This document shows, piece by piece, positions 18,822 to 28,046 of a stretch of DNA of 64,000 bases; the stretch's first letter is position 1; each line of letters starts with the position of its first letter. The stretch lies in the NCBI GenBank assembly GCA_965202955.1, contig OZ241871.1, forward strand, positions 1,178,001 through 1,242,000, read 5' to 3'. The notes under the pieces were generated by a model that searched no databases, was not told the origin of the DNA, and saw nothing but the letters and a program-made list of their open reading frames with translations. Source of the DNA: Bin5 sp034422415 (GTDB taxonomy: Bacteria; Chloroflexota; Anaerolineae; Caldilineales; Caldilineaceae). The translations under genes and the position numbers were made by a program.

Positions 18822-21350
18822 ATGACGCGCGTCACGCCCGCCGACCTGACGCGGTTTTCCGGCTCCCCACCCACTACGGAGCTGCTGAAATCACTCGCAT
18901 ATCTGAAGGAACTGCCCGTTGAAGAGGTCGCTGGACTGCTGCAGCCGAACTCGCTGGTTGTCGACTTTGCCGCGGGCGACGAACTGACGCGGCAGGATGA
19001 TGCCGCCGAGTTCCTCTTTTTTGTCCTCAGCGGGACGGTGCGGGTCGTAAGACGGGACGTCAACGCCAACGGCTCCGGCAACGAGGAGAGGCTCGGGCGC
19101 CTTGTCAACGCCGGCGGCATCATCGGCCGCTATGAACTGACTTTCAGCCTCAAATATATCAGCACGGCGACGGCGGAGGACGCGGTGACCGCGCTCTGTG
19201 TCGACCGTTCGACGCTGGAGCAGCTTCTCTACCGTTATCCCTCGGCCCATCAGCAGACCGAGTACCAGGCGATCGTCAGCCGTCTGCGGACGATGCCGCT
19301 GCTGGCAGGCGTCGATATGGTCATCTTGGGGTTCCTGGCCGAGGAGACCAGCAGCCGGAAGGCGCCGGCAGACACCGTCCTTTACACGCAGAACGAGGCA
19401 CCCGATTCGCTCTTCCTGATCGCCGAGGGGCAGGTCGAACTCTATCATCCGCGCCGAACGGACAACAAGCTGTGGCTGGGGACGGGGAACTCGTTCGGCT
19501 TCCCCGGCAGCGTGGGCTCGATCCACAACGCGCCGGCGGACAAATACGGTCATTGGGCCGAAACCAAGACCGAAACGACCATCTTCGAAGTGCCCTGGCG
19601 CACGATGCGGCAGGTCGGGCGGCGCTTCCCGCTGGCAATCGATCCCGAAATCCAGCTGCTTCCGGCCAAGACGATCAGCGCCATCTCCATTTTCGCCGGG
19701 CTGACGCCGCACGAACAGATCCAGCTGGCCGGCTTTTGCAGCTTCCACCGCATCCCGCAGTTCCATCCGATCATGCAGCAGGGGGACAGCGGCGACAGCA
19801 TGTGGGTCCTTCTCGAAAACAGCCGGGCGGTGATGAGCGCGCTGGACGAGGAGAATCGCGCGCTGCCGCGCGCGCCGGTGCGCGGCGTTTTCTCCTTTAA
19901 CGAGAGCGCGCTTTTGTCTGCCAATCATATTGAACTGACGGTTGAATCGGAGCCGGGCAGCCTCTGGCTGCGGTTGCACCGGCAGGATTTCAGACGCTTC
20001 GGGCAGATCTGCGGCCAGAAGGTTTTGGATAAAGTCGTGGCCCGGCTGCCCGAAGAGGCGGAGGATCCCGAGCAGCAGCAGCGCCAGGACTACGGGTGGC
20101 TGCGCAAAGGCGAACTCCTGGTCGGCCTGCATCTGCGGCATTGGCTGGCGCTGCTGGGAAAATCGCAGGTGACCCTCGTTGCCCTCCTGGCCGGCGCCGG
20201 TCTGACATGGATCTTCAATGTCTTTGGCATCGCGCTGTGGGTCCCCCTGAGCTTCAGCGTGTTGCTGGTCGGCCTGGCGCTGATCTGGGGCGTTCTCAAC
20301 TACCTGAACGATTTTTTTATCGTCACCAACCGGCGCGTGATTCAGCAGGAGAAGGTGATTTTTTTCAGCGAACAGCGGCGCGAGGCGCTCCTGGAACAGA
20401 TCCAACGCGTGGACGTTTCGACAACCTTCTGGGGCAATCTGCTCAACTACGGCAGCCTGTCGGTCTATACCGCCGGCACGACGGGCTCGATTGATTTCGA
20501 TTTTGTTGGCGCCGCCGACGAATTGCGGGCCGCGATCTTCCATCAGCGCAGCCTGCGGCAACAACGGTCGAGCGCCGAAAACAAACTGGATATCCAGAAC
20601 GCGCTGGAGAAGCGGCTGGGCCTGACCGTTGACCTGCCGAGCCGGGTACGGACCGACGGGCCGCCGCCAGTTGCGGACAGTTCGACGGCGGGCATGGGTC
20701 TGTGGGAAAGAGTGCGGCAGAAGGCCAAAGTAGACAGCGCCCTCGATTGGGAATCGACGGAGCGGGTCGTGTGGCACAAGCACTGGTGGGTGCTCTTTGT
20801 CCAGATCGCGCTGCCCGGCCTGCTGCTCCTGGTCGAAATCCTCATTTTGTCGGGCGGGCTTGCGCCGGCCGCGCTGCTGGAGCGGCTCCAGTCCAGCCTG
20901 GGGGCTACGACGCTGATGCTCTCGGGCGGCGGGGTGATGCTGGCGACGCTGGGCTGGATCGCCTGGGCCGTGGCTGACTGGTGGAATGACACCTACACGG
21001 TCACCGCGGACAGGATCATCGACATCGAAAAGCTGCCGCTTTTCCTCAGCGAACAACGCCGCGAGGCGCAGCTCAGCGACATTCAGGACATCAGCCTGGA
21101 GATGAATTCACCGCTGAAGATGATGCTCAACTTCGGCAATATCATCGTGCAGACCGCGGCCGGCGAGGGCGCGTTCACCTTTGATCACGTGCCCAATCCC
21201 CGAAACGTCAAAGAGGAGATCACGCGGCGGATGATCATGTGGCGGCGGGAGGATGAACGGCGCAAGGCCCACGACCGCAGCAAGGACCTGCCCGACTGGT
21301 TCGAGATGTACAACCGGCTGGAGATGGGGCAGACGAGGAACGAAGAATAA
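18822..21350 (+). CDS. Multidomain membrane protein: cNMP-binding-like plus PH-like repeats
   Basis: 842 aa. Three successive cyclic-nucleotide-binding-like beta-roll regions can be traced (about 30-150, 165-265 and 285-400), e.g. FLFFVLSGTVRVV and SLFLIAEGQVELY, each a recognisable cupin-like strand pattern; the third is the most diverged. Then comes a twice-repeated unit of paired transmembrane helices plus a bacterial PH-like (YdbS/bPH2 type) domain: TM ~450-492 followed by FIVTNRRVIQQEKVIFF ... RREALLEQIQRVDV, and TM ~660-715 followed by YTVTADRIIDIEKLPLF ... RREAQLSDIQDISLE. The ligand of the beta-rolls is unknown. The start codon touches the uvrC stop, so the genes are co-transcribed. 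Probably a membrane sensor or scaffold; function not established. Confidence 0.8.
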   Translation: MTRVTPADLTRFSGSPPTTELLKSLAYLKELPVEEVAGLLQPNSLVVDFAAGDELTRQDDAAEFLFFVLSGTVRVVRRDVNANGSGNEERLGRLVNAGGIIGRYELTFSLKYISTATAEDAVTALCVDRSTLEQLLYRYPSAHQQTEYQAIVSRLRTMPLLAGVDMVILGFLAEETSSRKAPADTVLYTQNEAPDSLFLIAEGQVELYHPRRTDNKLWLGTGNSFGFPGSVGSIHNAPADKYGHWAETKTETTIFEVPWRTMRQVGRRFPLAIDPEIQLLPAKTISAISIFAGLTPHEQIQLAGFCSFHRIPQFHPIMQQGDSGDSMWVLLENSRAVMSALDEENRALPRAPVRGVFSFNESALLSANHIELTVESEPGSLWLRLHRQDFRRFGQICGQKVLDKVVARLPEEAEDPEQQQRQDYGWLRKGELLVGLHLRHWLALLGKSQVTLVALLAGAGLTWIFNVFGIALWVPLSFSVLLVGLALIWGVLNYLNDFFIVTNRRVIQQEKVIFFSEQRREALLEQIQRVDVSTTFWGNLLNYGSLSVYTAGTTGSIDFDFVGAADELRAAIFHQRSLRQQRSSAENKLDIQNALEKRLGLTVDLPSRVRTDGPPPVADSSTAGMGLWERVRQKAKVDSALDWESTERVVWHKHWWVLFVQIALPGLLLLVEILILSGGLAPAALLERLQSSLGATTLMLSGGGVMLATLGWIAWAVADWWNDTYTVTADRIIDIEKLPLFLSEQRREAQLSDIQDISLEMNSPLKMMLNFGNIIVQTAAGEGAFTFDHVPNPRNVKEEITRRMIMWRREDERRKAHDRSKDLPDWFEMYNRLEMGQTRNEE

Positions 21351-21390
21351 AGGGAAGGAGCGCGGACCCGACTTACAGGCCGAGCGCAGT

Positions 21391-22185
21391 TCAGCTGCCG
21401 AACGTCAGGCGGTCAATCAGACGGCGCGGCAGTTCGGCGGCACGCATCTGGCTTTGCGTCAGATCGATTGGATAGGCCACGCGGCACTGTTCCCAGGTGA
21501 GGGCTTCCAGGTCCAGCAAGGCGTAAGCGGCCCTTGGATCATTGTCACGCGGCTGCCCCACACTGCCCGGGTTGAGGATCAGGCGCTGCAGCTCGGTCAA
21601 CTCCAGCCGCACACATTGCCCCTCGTAGGGCCGAAGATAGTCAACCGTCACCGGAATGCCGTTCCGCCGGCCGCGCCTCGAGTAAATCTTCCTCAGCTGC
21701 CAGTGAAAGATGGCCGGCCTGTGGGTGTGGCCCACCAGGCACATTTTGGTCTCGAAATGGGAGAAGTTTTCGAGCGCGACGTCCGGTGATTGAATGTATT
21801 CGGAGACCGGTTCGCGCGGGCTGGCGTGCGTGACGAGGAAACCGTCGGCGCCTTCAGGCTCGAGCGGCACCGCCGGCAGACCGGTAAGGTAGCTGTGACT
21901 CTTCTCGCTCAGCTGGCCCTGGGTCCACTCAACGGCCGCGCGCGCCAGGGGATTGAAATGCCCGATATCGAGATCGGGATGCCCCAACACCGCCCAATCA
22001 TGGTTGCCGACGACGCACAGGTCGGCCTCGGCCTCGACAAGGTCGACACACTCGTTCGGCGCCGGGCCATAGCCGACAACGTCGCCCAGACACCAGATCG
22101 TATCGTAACGGCCGGCGGCATCGGACATGACCGTTTCGAGAGCGACAAAGTTCGCGTGGATGTCAGAAAGTACCAGTACGCGCAT
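21391..22185 (-). CDS. Calcineurin-like metallophosphoesterase
   Basis: 264 aa. All metal-binding motifs of the family are present: SDIHANFVAL, LGDVVGYGPAPNE, VVGNHDWAV, THASPREP and VGHTHRPAI. It resembles the YfcE/diadenosine-tetraphosphatase-like group of small bacterial phosphoesterases; the substrate cannot be told from sequence. It converges with the upstream plus-strand gene (40 nt apart) and diverges from nadK. No Shine-Dalgarno; a promoter lies directly before the ATG, suggesting a leaderless mRNA. Confidence 0.88.
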   Translation of the reverse strand: MRVLVLSDIHANFVALETVMSDAAGRYDTIWCLGDVVGYGPAPNECVDLVEAEADLCVVGNHDWAVLGHPDLDIGHFNPLARAAVEWTQGQLSEKSHSYLTGLPAVPLEPEGADGFLVTHASPREPVSEYIQSPDVALENFSHFETKMCLVGHTHRPAIFHWQLRKIYSRRGRRNGIPVTVDYLRPYEGQCVRLELTELQRLILNPGSVGQPRDNDPRAAYALLDLEALTWEQCRVAYPIDLTQSQMRAAELPRRLIDRLTFGS

Positions 22186-22191
22186 ACTCGC

Positions 22192-22220
22192 ATATTATCA
22201 CAGGCGGGATTTCACCTCAA
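22192..22220 (-). promoter_or_regulatory. Promoter of the metallophosphoesterase, candidate leaderless start
   Basis: On the minus strand TTGAGG (22215-22220), 17-nt spacer and TAATAT (22192-22197) preceded by TGA, giving an extended -10. The ATG follows 6 nt later. No Shine-Dalgarno is present, so the transcript should begin at the start codon. Confidence 0.6.
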
Positions 22221-22227
22221 AAGGTAT

Positions 22228-22241
22228 AGACATATTTGTCT
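22228..22241. repeat. Inverted repeat in the nadK/phosphoesterase intergenic region
   Basis: AGACA-TATT-TGTCT, a perfect 5-bp dyad with a 4-nt centre, between the two divergent promoters (22186-22306). It could be an operator; no regulator is recognisable nearby and the arms are short enough for chance. Confidence 0.3.
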
Positions 22242-22306
22242 GAATGTGCTTGTATGGATGTAAACTGGAGAACCTTCGACAGACAGATTGTGAGAGATTT
22301 TCTACA

Positions 22307-23173
22307 ATGACTGAAGCCGCCGGAAGCGGATTTCATCGCATCGGCATACTGCATCACCCGCGCAAACCGGACTCGCTCGAGCTGGCGGGCCAGATGGAGC
22401 AGTTCCTGCAGCGCGCGGGCGTGGATGAAACGTGGCGTCACTCCGCCTGGGACGCCGAGGTAATTAAGGCCAGGCTACCCGACGTTGACCTGTTGATCAC
22501 GCTCGGGGGCGACGGCACGATGCTGCGTGCGGCGCGACTTGGCGCGGCCTACAACGTACCCATGTTGGGCGTGAAGATGGGGCGCCTCGGTTTTCTTGCT
22601 GAGATCTTTCCCCAGGACTGGCGCACGCCGCTGGAGCAGCTTCTGCGCGGCGACTACTGGATCGAAGAGAGGCTCATGGTGAGGGCGGTGGTGGAAAAAG
22701 CGGCCGCCAACGGCGGCGCGCGGGCGGTGCGTTGCGCTTTTGACGCCCTCAACGATGTCGTTCTCAGCCGCGGTAGCCTCGCCCGCATCGTGCGTGTGAG
22801 CGCCAACCTGGACGGCGGCTTTCTGACGACCTACACCTGCGACGGGCTGATCGTCAGCACCGCGACCGGCAGCACCGCCTACGCCCTGGCCGCAGGCGGC
22901 CCGATCCTGCCGCCAGAGCTGCGAAACATCCTCGTGATCCCGGTCGCCGCGCACATGAGCATGGACCGGGCCGTGGTGCTCTCGGAAGGTACCGAAGTGC
23001 GCCTACGCGTATACAGCGACCACTCGGCGATGCTGACCGTGGACGGCCAGTTTGAAGTTGAAGTCGATGACTCGGACGAAATCGTCGTCGACAGCAGCCC
23101 GTATCAGGCCCGCTTTGTCCGCCTGCGGCCGCGCAGCTACTTCTATCAGACGCTGATGGACAGGCTGAAATGA
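22307..23173 (+). CDS. nadK: NAD kinase
   Basis: 288 aa from MTEAAGSGFHRIGILHHPRK. Phosphorylates NAD+ to NADP+. Signature motifs are LITLGGDGTMLRAAR, the CAFDALNDVVLSRG helix and GLIVSTATGSTAYALAAGGPI. The frame is open 21 codons upstream (to 22244), but typical length and a GAGAG upstream favour 22307. The N-terminal domain is compact, as in short bacterial NadK. Confidence 0.95.
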   Translation: MTEAAGSGFHRIGILHHPRKPDSLELAGQMEQFLQRAGVDETWRHSAWDAEVIKARLPDVDLLITLGGDGTMLRAARLGAAYNVPMLGVKMGRLGFLAEIFPQDWRTPLEQLLRGDYWIEERLMVRAVVEKAAANGGARAVRCAFDALNDVVLSRGSLARIVRVSANLDGGFLTTYTCDGLIVSTATGSTAYALAAGGPILPPELRNILVIPVAAHMSMDRAVVLSEGTEVRLRVYSDHSAMLTVDGQFEVEVDDSDEIVVDSSPYQARFVRLRPRSYFYQTLMDRLK

Positions 23174-23240
23174 AGGCGGCGCCGTGCAGTGGCCGCGACC
23201 ATCAGCGACGCGGTGATCGGGTCGTAGAAAGCGAAATCTG

Positions 23241-24002
23241 ATGACAGACGAATCGCGTCAGCCGGCAAAGGAGCACTATCGTACGCTTGACGTAGCGGAA
23301 GATGCCGCGCAGGAGGAGATTGCGCAGCAGTATCAGCGTCTGCTCAATCTCTACCGGCCGGAACTGCTTGAGTCGGCCGAGGACAGGGCCTATGCCGAGC
23401 AGAAGCTGGCCGCTGTCGAGGAGGCATACGCCGTCCTCGGCGACCCGGCGCGGCGCGCCATCTACGACGGCAAGCCGGCCCCGCTCGCGGTTGGCAGCGA
23501 CGGCGAACCGGAGAGCCTGACCTGCGCCAACCACCCGGACCGGGAGACGCTCCTGCGCTGCAACAAGTGCGGCAACCCGATCTGCATGGAGTGCGCGGTG
23601 CGGACGCCGGTCGGCTACCGTTGCACAAACTGCGTGCGGGAACAGCAGAACATCTACTTCAATGCCCTCGGCCGGGACAACATCGTCGCCCTGGCGGTGG
23701 GGTTCATCGTATCGCTGATCGGCGCACCGATCATTGGCTTTCTTCTGAGCAGCATCGGCTTCTTCGGCTTCTTCATCGCCTTCATCGCCGGATCCGGCGC
23801 GGGGACGCTCCTGGCCCGCGTTATTCGCCGCGCGGTGGGCAACCGCCGCGGACGCAAGCTGCCTCACTTTGCCATCGCGGGCACGCTGCTGGGCGTGGCG
23901 CCGTGGGTGCTCTTCTTCCTCCTCGCAGGCGGACAAGGTTTTCTGACGATGCTCATCTTCGCCGGCTTGGTGATCGCGTCGGCCTTTCCCCAGCTGCGGT
24001 AA
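23241..24002 (+). CDS. J-like domain / B-box zinc finger membrane protein
   Basis: 253 aa. Residues ~12-78 form a J-domain-like helical bundle (HYRTLDVAEDAAQEEIAQQY ... VLGDPARRAIYDG) but the catalytic HPD is replaced by RPE in LYRPEL, so DnaK stimulation is doubtful. Residues ~95-135 hold a B-box-type zinc site with eight Cys/His (CANHPDRETLLRCNKCG; CMECAVRTPVGYRC; TNC). Three hydrophobic helices make the C-terminal half. This layout is seen in rhomboid-less membrane proteins of several phyla; role unknown. It lies 67 nt after nadK. Confidence 0.75.
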   Translation: MTDESRQPAKEHYRTLDVAEDAAQEEIAQQYQRLLNLYRPELLESAEDRAYAEQKLAAVEEAYAVLGDPARRAIYDGKPAPLAVGSDGEPESLTCANHPDRETLLRCNKCGNPICMECAVRTPVGYRCTNCVREQQNIYFNALGRDNIVALAVGFIVSLIGAPIIGFLLSSIGFFGFFIAFIAGSGAGTLLARVIRRAVGNRRGRKLPHFAIAGTLLGVAPWVLFFLLAGGQGFLTMLIFAGLVIASAFPQLR

Positions 24003-24109
24003 GAACTCCAACAGGTCCGTCTGCGGCCGCCGCCTTGCCGGACGCGGCGTCACAAAAGGAAGGCCCAGCCCTAAAGGACCGGGCGCATCCGCGCGATGAC
24101 GGCGTCCCA

Positions 24110-25363
24110 TCAGCCGGGCTGCAGTGAACGCAACTCGACCGGGGAAACCCCAGTTCGCCGCCGCGACGCTTGCAGGCCCGACTGGATTCGACGCCGACCA
24201 TCCTTGAGTTCGCCGAACACCAGGATGGCGAGCGCGGCGCTGGCGTTGCCCACCAGAATCCAGGCCAGCAGTTGCGTGCCGCTCATCCCGGAGGCCGACC
24301 GCTCTGCGCTCTCCCGCACGTTGGCCGGCTGCTCGCCGCCGACTGCCAGCGGTCTGCGGCTGGCTGTCGTCAGAACGTAGACCGCGCCCGTGCTGCCGGT
24401 GACCGGCAGCAGTTCCGCCGCGTGAAGCTCATCCAGCTCGGCCAGGGTTGACCAGTGGGCGCCTCCGTCCGTACTGATCGCCACGCGGCTGGACGTCGGG
24501 TGAAGATCACCGGAATCCGCGGGTACCGTCCCGGCGTAAACGACCTCCGGCTGTGCGGCATCGACAACCAAGTCGCTGATCGCAAGCCGGCCATCAATGT
24601 TATTTTGCGGCGCGTGAGCACTCGACCGCCAGGCGACGCCATCCCGGCTCATAACGACGCCGGCGCCGGCCGTGCCCACAAAGACCGTAGGCGGCGACGT
24701 GTCGGCGATATCGACCGCGGTCGGCGGAGCCGGCAGGCCGTCCACGGCCACCCAACGCATTCCGAATGCCTCGGCCCGGTACAGATTGCTCAGCGTGCGC
24801 ACGAACGCCAACCCGGCGCCTGTGCTGTCGGCGGCGATCTCCTGTACCGGCTCATCCAACAGGAGATGCCCGCTGGCGATCAGTCCACCCCTGCCGCCGA
24901 CGTCCAGGTCCCGCAGCCGGTAGACACCATCGCTATCGGTGCCGACGTAGAGCAGCCGGTTGGCGGCGTCGATGGCGAGCGCGGTCACGCCGCCGATCGC
25001 CGCCGTATCCATGGGGACCTCTGTCCAGCGCTGCCCGGCGTTGCGCGAGACGTAGACGCTCAGCTTGTTGGCCGCGCCGATGAATACCGTGTCGGGATCG
25101 GCCCGGTCCACGGTGACGGCGTTCACCACGACGCCTGGCGGCGCGGCGACCAGCTCCCAGACACCGCCGCTGCCGCCATAGAGACGGCCACCGTCCACCG
25201 CGTAACTGCGCCCGTCCACGCGGGAGGCGGCCGCATAGGCGCGCACGTTCTCGAGAGCGGTGAGCGGGACCCAGTTCGGCTCACCGCTGGCGGCTGCGCT
25301 TATCGACGCAACCAGGGTCAGCAGCAGCAGCGTCGTAGCTGTCAGCAGAAATCTTAAGATCAT
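24110..25363 (-). CDS. Secreted/membrane-anchored beta-propeller-like protein
   Basis: 417 aa from MILRFLLTATTLLLL, with AGGAGG before the ATG (a start 7 codons earlier is less likely). A signal peptide (cleavage near ISAAASG) is followed by repeats carrying Asp-box-like motifs of BNR/sortilin-type propellers: SRNAGQRW, SRDGVAW and STDGGAHW, and VFVGTAGAG/VYAGT strand repeats. A hydrophobic helix (LLAWILVGNASAALAILVF) near the C-terminus anchors it. Likely an extracytoplasmic binding or recognition protein; substrate unknown. Confidence 0.7.
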   Translation of the reverse strand: MILRFLLTATTLLLLTLVASISAAASGEPNWVPLTALENVRAYAAASRVDGRSYAVDGGRLYGGSGGVWELVAAPPGVVVNAVTVDRADPDTVFIGAANKLSVYVSRNAGQRWTEVPMDTAAIGGVTALAIDAANRLLYVGTDSDGVYRLRDLDVGGRGGLIASGHLLLDEPVQEIAADSTGAGLAFVRTLSNLYRAEAFGMRWVAVDGLPAPPTAVDIADTSPPTVFVGTAGAGVVMSRDGVAWRSSAHAPQNNIDGRLAISDLVVDAAQPEVVYAGTVPADSGDLHPTSSRVAISTDGGAHWSTLAELDELHAAELLPVTGSTGAVYVLTTASRRPLAVGGEQPANVRESAERSASGMSGTQLLAWILVGNASAALAILVFGELKDGRRRIQSGLQASRRRTGVSPVELRSLQPG

Positions 25364-25736
25364 GGCGAATCCTCCTGAACACACAGATCAAACTGTCGAT
25401 GCCATGATTCTACAGCCGCCGGAAGCATCTTTCCGGCCATCATTCGGCCCGTTTTCGGACCGTTTTGCAACGGTCGCTTCGTCCGCGCCGCCCGAACCTG
25501 TTGCAGCCGCTCAATTTCCTCGCTCGTATCCCAACTCGTGTTATACTTGCCAGCATGAAGGGCACGCCGGTAGTGTACCGGCCAGTCTCAGCCAGTTGCG
25601 ACAGCCGAATGCCCCAGATGTTGTCTCGCGGCGTCCCAACTCTCAGCTCCCGGTCCTTGGCAGCCGCCCACGAATCCGCTTGGCGCGGTTCCCGAGGCAG
25701 AAGAACTGACGATCAAGAACAGCCTTTCAGACATCT
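25364..25736. other. 373-nt intergenic region with a candidate promoter
   Basis: Lies between two genes transcribed in opposite directions. Contains a candidate extended -10 box TGTTATACT at 25539-25547 (plus strand, no clear -35). Short reading frames, including one beginning MKGTPVVYRPV at 25555 and running into the next gene, show no homology-like features and are probably not real. The promoter most likely serves the DUF58 gene at 25737. Confidence 0.5.
25539..25547 (+). promoter_or_regulatory. Extended -10 box upstream of the DUF58 gene
   Basis: TGTTATACT, with initiation expected near 25554, giving a leader of about 180 nt for the gene at 25737. No matching -35 hexamer was recognised. 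Confidence 0.45.
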
Positions 25737-27056
25737 ATGCAATTGACAGTACGCGGTCTGCTTCTGCTGGCGGCTACTGCCCTGTTTCTCGCCGCGGCCG
25801 CCTTCACGGGCTGGCTGGCCTGGCTTGGGCTCGCCTGGCTGATTGCAAGCGTAGCGCTCCTCCTGACCGACTGGCAACTGTCGCCGCGCCCCCAGGACTG
25901 GTCCGTTGACCGCAGTCACGACGAGCGTCTCTCGCTGGCCGCGTGGAACCGGATCGAACTTCGGGTGCAGTTGGATGCCGGAAGGCGAAAACTTCCGGTC
26001 TGGCTGCGCGACGAAACGCCGCCACTGTTTCGCATTGCCGAGGAACAGCGGGTTCTGCGCGGAATGGTAGAGCCGGATCAGGCCGGCCGCTGGGTCTACT
26101 ATCTCTATCCGCCGCGGCGGGGAGATTATCGTTTCGGCGACCTGCACCTGCGCTGGGAGTCGGTCCTGGGGCTGCTGCGGCGGCAAACGACCATCGCCGC
26201 GGGCGCGGACGTGAAGGTCTACCCGAACCTGGCGGATGTAAAGAAGTACGACCTGCTTTTGCGCAAGAACCGCCTCTGGGAGATGGGATTGCGCACTGTG
26301 CGGGTCCGGGGCAGGGGCACCGAATTCACACGGCTGAGGGAGTATCAGCCGGACGACGAGTACCGGTACATCAATTGGAAGGCGACAGCCAAGCGCGGCA
26401 GCCCCATCTCGACCGAGTTTGAGACCGAGCGGGCGCAAAACCTCGTGGCGCTGCTCGACGTGGGCCGTATGATGCGCAGCCCGGTCGGCGATGTGGCGAA
26501 GATGGATTATGCGATCAACGCGGTCCTGCTGCTCGCCTATGTGGCGGTGCAGAAGGGCGACCGCATGGGCGTGCTTACTTTCGCCGACGATGTGCAGTCC
26601 TGGCTGCAGCCGCGCACCGACAAAGCTCAGTTCTACCGCATGCTGGAACTGCTGTACAACGTGCAGGGCCAGCCCGTCGAGCCGGATTTTGCCGGCGCGT
26701 TCGGCTACTTTGCCGCGCACCAGCGGCGACATTCGCTGGCGCTCGTCTTCAGCGACCTGACCGGAAGCGTCAGCAATGAAGCGCTGGTGGCAGGGCTGTT
26801 GCGGTTGCGGCGGCAACATCTGCCGTTGCTGGTGACGATGCGGGATCCGACGGTGGAGGCGTTCGCCCGCCAGCGCGTCGCCGATGTGACCGGGTTGTAC
26901 CGGCGCACGGTGTCGGAGACGCTGCTGCAGGAACGGGCGCTGGCGCTGGAGTCTTTGCGCAGCCGCGGGGTGTTGACGCTGGACGTGCCGGCAGACGAGT
27001 TGAGCGTCGCGCTGATCGAGCGTTATCTTCAGATCAAGGCGCGGACACTGCTGTAG
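25737..27056 (+). CDS. DUF58 / von Willebrand-type domain membrane protein
   Basis: 439 aa. Two N-terminal transmembrane helices (residues ~5-45), a beta-rich extracytoplasmic-like segment, then the DUF58 signature GRGTEFTRLREYQPDDEYRYINWKATAKRG near residue 200. The following region (NLVALLDVGRMMRSPVG; GDRMGVLTFADDV) is vWA-like with an altered metal site. Such proteins usually work with a MoxR AAA ATPase and SpoIIM/RDD membrane proteins; here SpoIIM- and RDD-type genes follow but no MoxR gene is in the window. It converges with the SpoIIM gene, 13 nt apart. Confidence 0.88.
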   Translation: MQLTVRGLLLLAATALFLAAAAFTGWLAWLGLAWLIASVALLLTDWQLSPRPQDWSVDRSHDERLSLAAWNRIELRVQLDAGRRKLPVWLRDETPPLFRIAEEQRVLRGMVEPDQAGRWVYYLYPPRRGDYRFGDLHLRWESVLGLLRRQTTIAAGADVKVYPNLADVKKYDLLLRKNRLWEMGLRTVRVRGRGTEFTRLREYQPDDEYRYINWKATAKRGSPISTEFETERAQNLVALLDVGRMMRSPVGDVAKMDYAINAVLLLAYVAVQKGDRMGVLTFADDVQSWLQPRTDKAQFYRMLELLYNVQGQPVEPDFAGAFGYFAAHQRRHSLALVFSDLTGSVSNEALVAGLLRLRRQHLPLLVTMRDPTVEAFARQRVADVTGLYRRTVSETLLQERALALESLRSRGVLTLDVPADELSVALIERYLQIKARTLL

Positions 27057-27069
27057 GAGAGCAATTTCG

Positions 27070-28035
27070 TCAGTTGCGCTGCTCTGTCCGCGGCCGGCGC
27101 AGCCAATACCAGTGGAGGGCGATACCGGTCGAAAGGCCGACGGCCAGTTTCAACTGCCACGGCAGCCCAGCGGGGCTGATGAAGCCCTCGATCAGTCCGG
27201 CCGCGACGAGCATGGGCGCGCAGCCAAGAATCAGCTGCAACGCGACGCGGGCGCGCTGGCGCAGGGCGTCCGCCCTGCTCAACAGACCGGGCCGCAGCAG
27301 GCCGTCGGCGATGAAGAGTCCGCAGCCGCCGGACAGGAAGATGACGCTCAGTTCGATGAAACCGTGGGCGGCGACGAACTCGGCCAGGCCGGCACTCATA
27401 CCGTGGAACTGCAACAGCCCGAATACGGCTCCGATGTTGAGTCCATTGAGAATCACGATATAGAGCGTCAACAGGCCCCCGGTGAGCGCGCCGGCAAAGG
27501 CGAAAAAGGTCACGCTGATATTATTGGTAAAGATCGCGGAAGAGACGGCTGAGCGAACGCTGGGCGCAATCTCGGTCCACAGCTCACCGTCCTCCACTGT
27601 CTCGACCAGCAGCTCGATGCCCGATCCCATGATCAGGTAGATGGCGTCGGGACGGTTCCAGACGACGAGGAAGGCGATCAGCGCGGGCAGCAGAAACAGC
27701 GCCGTCGATGCCAGTGTGTAGGGGAGCAAACGGCGGTACAGGAGGGGGAAGGCCTCGCGGTAGAATTCAAAAAGCTGCTGACGGCGCAGCGGTTCCTCCC
27801 GGTAAAGAAGGGCGTGGGCGCGACCGACCAACTGGTTGAGATAACGTGTCACTCGCTGGCTGGGGAAGTCGCGTTGCGCAAGGGCCAGATCCGATGAAGC
27901 GATCAGATAGAGACGGCCAAATTCCTGCAGTTCGGCCTCGGAAAGGGCCTCGGCGTTGCCCCAGGAGCGGTCGGTCAACTCCTCAAGACGCCGCCAGCTG
28001 GTTTCTTGTCTGCGGATGAACAGTTCAAATTGCAT
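27070..28035 (-). CDS. SpoIIM-like membrane protein
   Basis: 321 aa. N-terminal ~100 residues are a soluble helical region (RRQETSWRRLEELTDRSWGN ...), followed by about six transmembrane helices; the NIGAVFGLLQFHGMSAGLAEFVAAHGFIELSVIF segment is the SpoIIM-family core (stage II sporulation protein M, also widespread in non-sporulating bacteria). Encoded divergently from the RDD gene with only 11 nt between the start codons. Confidence 0.88.
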   Translation of the reverse strand: MQFELFIRRQETSWRRLEELTDRSWGNAEALSEAELQEFGRLYLIASSDLALAQRDFPSQRVTRYLNQLVGRAHALLYREEPLRRQQLFEFYREAFPLLYRRLLPYTLASTALFLLPALIAFLVVWNRPDAIYLIMGSGIELLVETVEDGELWTEIAPSVRSAVSSAIFTNNISVTFFAFAGALTGGLLTLYIVILNGLNIGAVFGLLQFHGMSAGLAEFVAAHGFIELSVIFLSGGCGLFIADGLLRPGLLSRADALRQRARVALQLILGCAPMLVAAGLIEGFISPAGLPWQLKLAVGLSTGIALHWYWLRRPRTEQRN

Positions 28036-28046
28036 AAGAAGGTCCC

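Noticed and set aside
18891..21056. 721-codon minus-strand reading frame
   Set aside because: Antisense to the cNMP/PH protein; composition is histidine/proline/glutamine-rich shadow sequence with no domain.
25555..25746. Small plus-strand ORF beginning MKGTPVVYRPV after the extended -10 at 25539
   Set aside because: No homology-like motif, atypical composition, and it overlaps the DUF58 start in another frame; the promoter is more simply assigned to DUF58.
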